NCBI GenBank assembly: GCA_042218115.1
Contig: JBDGRJ010000013.1
Coordinates: 1-47,408, forward strand
DNA: 47,408 nt
Direction of reading: 5' to 3'
From: JBDGRJ01 sp042218115
Lineage (GTDB): Bacteria > Patescibacteriota > Patescibacteriia > Magasanikbacterales > UBA922
Shown here: piece after piece, positions 41,734 through 47,408 of the stretch
Layout of the letters: every line of letters begins with the position of its first letter
Numbering within the stretch: the stretch's first letter is position 1
The notes under the pieces: model-generated
Database searches by the model: none
What the model saw: only the letters and a program-made list of their open reading frames with translations
What the model was told of the DNA's origin: nothing
Translations under genes and position numbers: made by a program

Positions 41734-41743
41734 AGATTTAAAA

Positions 41744-42103
41744 TTAGGATAAATAATTTAAGAAAGACCCAAAATCACTTTCTTGCTCTATTAGGTACTC
41801 GCGAGAATAATCATTTGAGCTCAAAAATCTGACTCGACACCTAACCCCCTCGTAATCGGAAAAAGGGTGGTTTATCATCTCCCCTTCATCATTCGGTTTC
41901 GGTTCAGTGTAAGTATAGAAGATAATCTTGGCAAAACGATTATTAATTTTAACCAACAAAATCGTCCTAACCTCTAAAAAATCAAGATTAATATACTTCT
42001 TATCATATTGATCCAGGGAAAATTCTCGATCCCAAAACTCAACTCCACTCTGTTCAAATTTAGAAATTAACTCTTTGTTTAACTTTTGATAATTATTTTT
42101 CAT
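41744..42103 (-). CDS. Hypothetical protein, 119 aa
   Basis: Not recognised. The ATG at 42103 is preferred to a GTG at 42121; both overlap the end of the upstream kinase-like gene (by 11 or 29 nt), implying translational coupling. A soluble alpha/beta protein with a conserved-looking strand pattern (FLEVRTILLVKINNRFAKIIFYTY) and an aromatic C terminus. Its tight link to the kinase-like gene suggests a related role. Confidence 0.65.
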   Translation of the reverse strand: MKNNYQKLNKELISKFEQSGVEFWDREFSLDQYDKKYINLDFLEVRTILLVKINNRFAKIIFYTYTEPKPNDEGEMINHPFSDYEGVRCRVRFLSSNDYSREYLIEQESDFGSFLNYLS

Positions 42104-43874
42104 CTTCTCTATTGTTAGCACTAATTATATTTTTCCCTTTATTCATTATCTCTTCGACTTCCTGTTTTAATTCAGCATCACCTTCCACTTTTAAACCCAA
42201 ATCTTCAAGAGTTGATCTTAACTCATAAGGGTAACCCCGGTCTGAATCTTGTTTAATTATTTGGTCCATAACCTTAGATAGCTTCTCCTTGTTTCCAATA
42301 AGATTCATAACAATTATAGTATTTTTTACTGCACCTTCATCTTGAGCCAAAACCTCAAGCCAGCTCTCGAAACCATCAACCACTGCATCCAGCCGGGGCC
42401 TGACCTCTTCTATCTGCTCAAGATCTGAAGACACAAACAAGGCTCTCAAGGCTTGCTCGGGCACCTCGCCATATTCATGCAGCAAACCAAAGGAGAGCTC
42501 TTGGGCCTTCTCTTCTGTAACGCCGAAATGCCAGCCGTCTTCCTCCCCTCGTTGTGATAAGCCCAAATCTGCCAAAGAAACAGCCGGAGCCGGCCCATAA
42601 TTTTCAGCCCCCAAAACTTTAGTAATTAAATCAAAAATAGATACACTGTAGGAGCGTATATCGCGCTTGGGATTGTTAAAAAAATCTTTAGCTTCTTCGC
42701 TTTGATAGTCTCGTCCTCTTTTTAAACTAAACAAGTAATCATAACACAAACGTTCCAGCTTGCTTCGTGCAAGCATGGGCTCATTTTCTCCTGAAGAGGT
42801 TTTCTCCAATTGCGTCTTAAAGTCTTGTTTGAACCGTCCTGATAAATAATCAGACTGTAAAGCTCGGCTATTTTCTATGTACTTAACGGCTGTCTCAACC
42901 CCTTCTTGTAATTTCTCAGAAAAGTCTCTCCGTAGCTCCCTTAATAATCTAACCGCTGCTTGAGTCTCCTGTGTGTAAAGCCCCGGTTCTAAGTTAACAT
43001 GAGGTGTAGCTACTTTTCGAGACAGATCAGAGTCTTGCGTATCTGACTGATCGGAAATTGTATCCAAATCTAAAAAATAAATATCTTCATCTGATACAAA
43101 AACATTATCGAGTTTAAAATCACCAAATGATAAACCCAGATCATGGAGCTGAGATAATTGTTCTCCAGCTTCCCTTAACTTCGACCATACTTTGGTTTTA
43201 AGCTCATTCACTCTTTTTTGTCTATCTTCAATATTGACGAAAGTTTTATCATCGAGCAAAGCTTTTATCTCCCCTATTAAAAGATTATTTTTAGTTTCCT
43301 CGTCTAGCTGCTCAAAGCTTTCATCAGGGAATAACTGGGAAGCAGTTCTTTTCGCATTCTCCTCCACTTTTTTTAGCTCCTCGGGTCTGACCATATCCTC
43401 TAGCTCTTTCAGTGATTTTTCCGCAATTCTCTCAACTTGTGAAAGCTCACTAGCTTGGTCTGATAAGGTCGCTAAATCAGATATATTGTCAGGCAAAGGC
43501 TGTCCTTCGAGGTACTCCTTCACTATGTAAAAGCCCCTGTTTCCCTGCTCAGATAAAGTGATAAAGTCATTGTCGTATACCTTCGGTATGTTAATATCCT
43601 TATTGCTTTTTAAGATAGTTTCAGATTTGTTGGAATTGTTTATTGCTAATTGTATCTCCGAATTTTGCCTGCCCGAATATAAATAAACTGAAAATTTTCG
43701 CCCTTCTTTGTCTTCAGCCAAAAAAATTTTCTTAAAACTAGATTCTGACAGTTTCTCCATACTCTGAATCTCACGTCCGGTCTCTGATTCAATATCCGTC
43801 TTCACCCCCTCCATAATCTGATCGACTTCAGGAGACTTTGGGGTAGACCTAATTTCAGAAGTAGAAGTTTCCAT
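42093..43874 (-). CDS. Protein-kinase-like fold protein, 593 aa
   Basis: An N-lobe-like region (about 45-125) has FKKIFLAEDKEGRKFSVYLYSG and YIVKEYLEGQPLP (hinge-like). A helical insert (about 130-225) follows. The catalytic loop LHDLGLSFGDFKLDN (about 240-255) has the D...N of the PKL superfamily, and LDLDT (about 266-270) stands where DFG would be. The C-terminal half (about 300-593) is helical and unrecognised. Could phosphorylate a protein or small molecule like RIO or aminoglycoside kinases; the canonical HxD His is replaced by Phe/Gly (FGDF). Substrate unknown. Confidence 0.65.
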   Translation of the reverse strand: METSTSEIRSTPKSPEVDQIMEGVKTDIESETGREIQSMEKLSESSFKKIFLAEDKEGRKFSVYLYSGRQNSEIQLAINNSNKSETILKSNKDINIPKVYDNDFITLSEQGNRGFYIVKEYLEGQPLPDNISDLATLSDQASELSQVERIAEKSLKELEDMVRPEELKKVEENAKRTASQLFPDESFEQLDEETKNNLLIGEIKALLDDKTFVNIEDRQKRVNELKTKVWSKLREAGEQLSQLHDLGLSFGDFKLDNVFVSDEDIYFLDLDTISDQSDTQDSDLSRKVATPHVNLEPGLYTQETQAAVRLLRELRRDFSEKLQEGVETAVKYIENSRALQSDYLSGRFKQDFKTQLEKTSSGENEPMLARSKLERLCYDYLFSLKRGRDYQSEEAKDFFNNPKRDIRSYSVSIFDLITKVLGAENYGPAPAVSLADLGLSQRGEEDGWHFGVTEEKAQELSFGLLHEYGEVPEQALRALFVSSDLEQIEEVRPRLDAVVDGFESWLEVLAQDEGAVKNTIIVMNLIGNKEKLSKVMDQIIKQDSDRGYPYELRSTLEDLGLKVEGDAELKQEVEEIMNKGKNIISANNREDEK

Positions 43875-43913
43875 AAAATGACTGAGGGTTCTTATATTAA
43901 AGCTATAAGTAAA

Positions 43914-44273
43914 CTAACAAGTCAAATGAAACCCTCCTACTATATGTTTATCCGGATTCTTCCGAGCAAGATTATTATACAAATCAACAGCTGCTGTACT
44001 TTTTTTGTACTTAAAATCTATACCTTCTTGCTCCATCTTCCTTTTCACCTCAGAGCCCACCTCTACTCTGCCGTTGTGTCCGATGCCCATTATGAACATA
44101 TCGGGGTTTAGCTGATAAACTTGCTTTAGATCTTGATTTTGCAGCTCGTGACCTTCATCTCGCCACCAATAATCTTCTATCACCCCGTTCTGCGAGGAGA
44201 TAATTATATCATCAGAATATTTTTTACCATCCACTCTAATATTTCCAAAAGAATAAGAGTCTATCTTGGGCAT
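43914..44273 (-). CDS. Mth938-like domain protein
   Basis: 119 aa, one domain of the Mth938/NDUFAF3 (DUF498) family: SYSFGNIRVDGKKYSDDIII near the start, YWWRDEGHELQNQDL, MFIMGIGHNGRVEV, and the C-terminal VGGFHLTC. Family members include an assembly factor of mitochondrial complex I, but bacterial roles are mostly unknown. It sits between livF and the kinase-like gene on the same strand with gaps of about 40 nt. Confidence 0.85.
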   Translation of the reverse strand: MPKIDSYSFGNIRVDGKKYSDDIIISSQNGVIEDYWWRDEGHELQNQDLKQVYQLNPDMFIMGIGHNGRVEVGSEVKRKMEQEGIDFKYKKSTAAVDLYNNLARKNPDKHIVGGFHLTC

Positions 44274-44311
44274 AAGCTATCTTATGCTTGTATATTTAAA
44301 CAGACTTTAGA

Positions 44312-45031
44312 TTAATCAAACTCACCTACAAAAACCTTCTCCATTACCTCGCTGTCTTTAAGTTCACTGCATTTACCTTCCGCTATCAGCTCACCATCGA
44401 CCAGGATAAAGCCATAATCAGCTATCTCCATTAAACTCTTGAGGTTATGCTCTACCACTAGAATGGTAGTATCAAACTCAGAGCGGATTTTTTTGATGTG
44501 TTCAAATACCTTTTGTACTAATTTTGGAGCTAACCCCAAAGTGGGCTCGTCCAAAAGCAAAAGCTCGGGGTGGCTCATCAGACCTCTACCTATAGCCAGC
44601 ATCTGCTGTTGGCCGCCGGAGAGGCTGAAGGCGTATTCGTTTTTCTTCTCTTTTAACATCGGGAAGTGTTGATATATTTCCTCTTTTCTCTGTTCTAGCT
44701 GTTCTTCGTCCATAAAATGTCCGCCCATAAACAAGTTCTCCTCTACAGTTAGCTTATCAAAGTTCACTTTTCCTTGTGATACGAATGATATACCTCGCTC
44801 CAACAGCTCATGAGCCGAACAGCCTGTTATTTGATCTTGTCTGAAGGTGATTTTACCATCATATACATCCGTAAGATTAAAAACGGATTTAAGTAGTGTA
44901 GTTTTACCCGCACCATTGGGCCCCATCAATACTGAGATTGAGTTCTCTTCCAGTTCCAGATCAATATCTTCCAGAATCTCAAAATCACCGTAGCCTGCAT
45001 TTAGTTGTTCTATGGATAAGATTGAGCTCAT
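44312..45031 (-). CDS. livF: Branched-chain amino-acid type ABC transporter ATPase LivF
   Basis: 239 aa. Walker A GPNGAGKTTL, Q-loop near FVSQGKVNF, signature SLSGGQQQM, Walker B LLLLDEPTLGLAPK and the switch His in VVEHNLK are all present. LivF-type subunits pair with LivG to power import by LivHM. The start shares one base with the livG stop (TAATG) and has GGAG six nt upstream, so it is translationally coupled. Confidence 0.93.
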   Translation of the reverse strand: MSSILSIEQLNAGYGDFEILEDIDLELEENSISVLMGPNGAGKTTLLKSVFNLTDVYDGKITFRQDQITGCSAHELLERGISFVSQGKVNFDKLTVEENLFMGGHFMDEEQLEQRKEEIYQHFPMLKEKKNEYAFSLSGGQQQMLAIGRGLMSHPELLLLDEPTLGLAPKLVQKVFEHIKKIRSEFDTTILVVEHNLKSLMEIADYGFILVDGELIAEGKCSELKDSEVMEKVFVGEFD

Positions 45032-45759
45032 TATTCTCCTAGATAAGCTTCTAAAACTTTGGGATGCTCCAACACTTCTTTCGGCTTGCCTTCCAAGAGT
45101 AGCTCGCCTGAGTCCAGTACTATTATATAATCCGCAAGCTTGCGGACAAAGTTCATATCGTGGTCTATAACTAACATAGTCTCACCATCCTGCTTAAACT
45201 CCAATAGTAGCTTCTCTATTCGCTCCTGGATGACCTTATTCACTCCCGCCACAGGCTCGTCCAACATTAATAGCTGATAGTCCATCTGAACAGCTATCGC
45301 CATCTCCAATAACTTTCTTTGGCCGTAGCTTAGGTCTTTCACTCGGGTATCAAGATCTTTATCAATACCAAACCGTTCCAGTACTCTCTGATACTTTTCG
45401 CGCTCGGGCTGGTAATTTACAAATATATTCTTTAACATTTTCATATCCTCGTGATCTTCCGTCATTTGAAAATGATCCAGTATGGTGAGGTACTCAAAAA
45501 CTCTTACCTTCTGAAAAGTTCGGCTGATTCCCATATTGATCCTCTCATCAGCTGATCTGTCGGAAATATCTTGACCCTCAAACAATACACTGCCTTTATT
45601 CGGCTCAATTAACCCGGCAATTATATTAAATACAGTGGTCTTCCCCGCTCCGTTTGGGCCGATCAGTGCGGTAGTTTTATTTGGCTCGATCTCGAAGCTA
45701 ACATCTTTTGCAGCTGTGACTCCACCGAATTTTTTTGTAACTTCATTTAATTTAAGCAT
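45031..45759 (-). CDS. livG: Branched-chain amino-acid type ABC transporter ATPase LivG
   Basis: 242 aa. Walker A GPNGAGKTTVF, signature region LSYGQRKLLE (typical LivG form), Walker B LLMLDEPVAGVN, and the switch His in VIDHDMNFV. The LivG-type loop after Q (GISRTFQKVRVF) is visible. One subunit of the LivFG ATPase pair. Adjacent to livM (two nt gap) and livF (1-nt overlap). Confidence 0.93.
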   Translation of the reverse strand: MLKLNEVTKKFGGVTAAKDVSFEIEPNKTTALIGPNGAGKTTVFNIIAGLIEPNKGSVLFEGQDISDRSADERINMGISRTFQKVRVFEYLTILDHFQMTEDHEDMKMLKNIFVNYQPEREKYQRVLERFGIDKDLDTRVKDLSYGQRKLLEMAIAVQMDYQLLMLDEPVAGVNKVIQERIEKLLLEFKQDGETMLVIDHDMNFVRKLADYIIVLDSGELLLEGKPKEVLEHPKVLEAYLGE

Positions 45760-45761
45760 AA

Positions 45762-46631
45762 TTACAGTTCTATTTTACCGTAAAACCCTTTGGGGCTGTA
45801 AAGCAGAATACCAATTAAAATTGCCGCATAAATTATCTGCCTCATCGGCCCTATTACACTGGAAGGCAGATCTACAAATCTCAATGCTTCCGGCAAAATT
45901 ACCAACACAATCGCAGCAATCACACTACCTCGCACGGACGCAAGACCTCCGACTATCACAATACTCAAGACAAGAATTATATCAGCGATAAAAAAGGAGG
46001 TGGGATCAATGTAGCTGAGGTAATGTGCAAATACACTGCCGGCTACACCGGCAAAAAAAGCGGATACCATCATACTTTGGTAACGCAGCTTATATACATT
46101 CTTGCCTCGTGCCTGCAGCCCAAGCATATCATCTCTAACAGCCTCCAACAGCTTACCATAGCGTGAGTTTACCAACCTATACATAATATAAATAGACACA
46201 ACAGCAACCACAAAAGCAAACAGCAAGTAAGTGGGGTTCCCAACTATTTGGTAGCCAAATAAATTCGGCTTGGGAATTCCGGGTATGCCCAAAGGACCGT
46301 TGGTCAGCTCCTTGTAATTTACAAACACAGAGTGGACCACAAAAGCAAAAGCTAAGGTAGCCAAAGCCAGATAATCACCCTCTAATTTATTGATCAACTT
46401 CTGCAGTAGCAGGCCTGAGAGTCCTGCAAGTATACCCGAAGCTAAAAATGCAAGCACAAAAGGGACATCAGCCTTTACAGTCAAGATTGCAGAGGTATAA
46501 GCGCCAATGCCGAAAAAAGCAATGTGTCCTAAATTAATAATTCCGGTATAGCCCAAAGCTAGATTCAAACTAACGCCGACAACAGCAAATACACAAATTA
46601 AAATTGCTATGTGAACCAGTACGGATATCAT
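45762..46631 (-). CDS. livM: Branched-chain amino-acid type permease LivM
   Basis: 289 aa, about eight membrane segments. Family landmarks LNLALGYTGIINLGHIAFFGIGAYTSAIL near the start, GPLGIPGIP, and SRYGKLLEAVRDDMLGLQARGKNVYKLR (EAA-like coupling loop), then ILVLSIVIVGGLASVRGSVIAA. Substrate could be branched-chain amino acids, another amino acid, or urea/amides; this cannot be decided without the binding protein. Confidence 0.92.
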   Translation of the reverse strand: MISVLVHIAILICVFAVVGVSLNLALGYTGIINLGHIAFFGIGAYTSAILTVKADVPFVLAFLASGILAGLSGLLLQKLINKLEGDYLALATLAFAFVVHSVFVNYKELTNGPLGIPGIPKPNLFGYQIVGNPTYLLFAFVVAVVSIYIMYRLVNSRYGKLLEAVRDDMLGLQARGKNVYKLRYQSMMVSAFFAGVAGSVFAHYLSYIDPTSFFIADIILVLSIVIVGGLASVRGSVIAAIVLVILPEALRFVDLPSSVIGPMRQIIYAAILIGILLYSPKGFYGKIEL

Positions 46632-46632
46632 A

Positions 46633-47408
46633 TTATTTCTTTGCTCCTTTATTAATTCCTAAGATACCTTTTGGTTTAAATAGTAAGAATATGAGCAATA
46701 AAGTAAAAGCAATAGCGGACTTGTAGCCTGAAGGTAGATACCAGATTCCAAAATTCTCGACAAAGCCCAGTAGATAACTACCCAAAATCGCACCGGGAAT
46801 CGAAGATATACCACCGATGACAGCTCCCGTAAACCCTTTTATAATCAAGTCCATCCCCATTGTCGGGGTCAAATTTTGCTCCAGCCCTATTAAAATTCCG
46901 GCTACACCTGCCAGCATCGAGCCGATAACAAAACTATAAGCTTTCATTTTCACCGGGTTCACTCCTGAGATCTCAGCAAGCTCAGGGTTATCTGCCACTG
47001 CCCGCATGATTTTGCCCAGTTTACTAAAGCGAACAAATAGATACAAACCGACAAATAAGGCTACAGACACAGCTAATATTCCTATCTGCAGGTTAGTTAT
47101 ATTCGCCCCCAAAATAGTCAAGCCGGTCTCGACCGGGATAAGATCCATCGATTTTACATCAGCACCATAAAACAACAAGAGTAAATTTTCTATCAATATC
47201 ATCAGCGCTATGCTTGCTATAAGCAAAATGACCATAGATGCGCCTCTCAGCTCCAACTGATGATAAAGCCCATAATAAATAACTAAACCAATAACCCCCG
47301 AAAAAATAAGGGTCAACAACACTGAGCTAATAAGAGACAGCCCCACCAAATTGACAAAAGTGAAAAACAAGTAGCCGCCAGCTGCCACTACCGCACCATG
47401 AGAAAAGT
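46633..47408 (-). CDS. livH: Branched-chain amino-acid type permease LivH (partial)
   Basis: The frame stays open to the window edge: the bases beyond the internal GTG at 47388 read FSHGAVVAAGGY, matching the family motif NFAHG near the LivH N terminus, so the true start lies outside. Visible landmarks: the YGADVKSM loop, LGKIMRAVADNPELAEISGVNPVKMKAYSF (coupling loop) and IIKGFTGAVIGGISSIPGAILG. The substrate-binding protein gene may lie upstream of livH, outside the window. Confidence 0.92.
   Translation of the reverse strand, partial: FSHGAVVAAGGYLFFTFVNLVGLSLISSVLLTLIFSGVIGLVIYYGLYHQLELRGASMVILLIASIALMILIENLLLLFYGADVKSMDLIPVETGLTILGANITNLQIGILAVSVALFVGLYLFVRFSKLGKIMRAVADNPELAEISGVNPVKMKAYSFVIGSMLAGVAGILIGLEQNLTPTMGMDLIIKGFTGAVIGGISSIPGAILGSYLLGFVENFGIWYLPSGYKSAIAFTLLLIFLLFKPKGILGINKGAKK

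Overview
The window looks like a chromosome segment of a bacterium with a Patescibacteria/CPR-type gene repertoire. This is inferred from three things. The A/T-rich genes mostly start without a Shine-Dalgarno sequence. A type IV pilus set (prepilin peptidase, prepilin, PilM) is present. There are large secreted proteins of CPR style and a VirD4/TraG-like ATPase with an ATPase-less paralogue. Ribosomal protein bL9 is encoded, which as far as I recall argues against the Microgenomates/Katanobacteria side, but I cannot place the lineage. Many proteins (LigA, PyrG, CysS, DnaX, PilM) are rich in Glu/Asp/Gln, as in salt-adapted cells. TGA is used as a stop (dnaX, the 150-aa cassette gene), so the genetic code appears standard.

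Layout. 1-555: no protein gene; two convergent RNA-only units meet head to head, the minus-strand one being a promoter- and terminator-bounded string of hairpins. 556-9188 (all minus): an AstE/AspA-type zinc hydrolase behind an attenuator-like terminator and a TrpR-like regulator, then three secreted or anchored surface proteins of 783, 1211 and 287 aa. 9.27-12.17 kb: a block of short orphan genes, several with their own consensus promoter, strong Shine-Dalgarno and intrinsic terminator, unlike the rest of the window; it includes an 18-codon gene. 12.2-18.1 kb (minus): TspO, a DUF378 protein, LigA, PilD, prepilin, a response regulator and PilM. 18.4-23.0 kb: CysS, PyrG, bL9 (broken by an N gap) and Era. 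23.1-28.5 kb (plus): a compact cluster with a membrane VirD4/TraG-like ATPase, two charged accessory proteins and an STT3-like GT-C membrane protein. 28.6-30.8 kb: SWIB protein, DnaX, tRNA-Gln. 30.84-32.26 kb: a decayed IS30-family element and a one-gene cassette. 32.4-38.9 kb: MurB, FolD, the ATPase-less paralogue with a 53-aa partner, SecF and SecD. 39.2-47.4 kb: a PLDc_N-type membrane protein, tRNA-Thr, MscS, MutM, two poorly known genes, an Mth938-type protein and a branched-chain amino-acid type ABC transporter (livFGM plus partial livH).

Most notable: (1) two 144-bp intergenic elements (14999-15142 and 21936-22079) share internal-loop and hairpin-loop sequence while their helices differ but remain self-complementary, the signature of a structured RNA or ssDNA; (2) SecD carries what look like two parvulin-type domains inside its periplasmic region; (3) the self-contained cassettes, including the 18-codon gene; (4) the string-of-hairpins RNA; (5) the terminator that must be read through to express the AstE-like gene; (6) the ATPase plus ATPase-less paralogue pair. 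No CRISPR array, rRNA, complete prophage or replication origin is visible.
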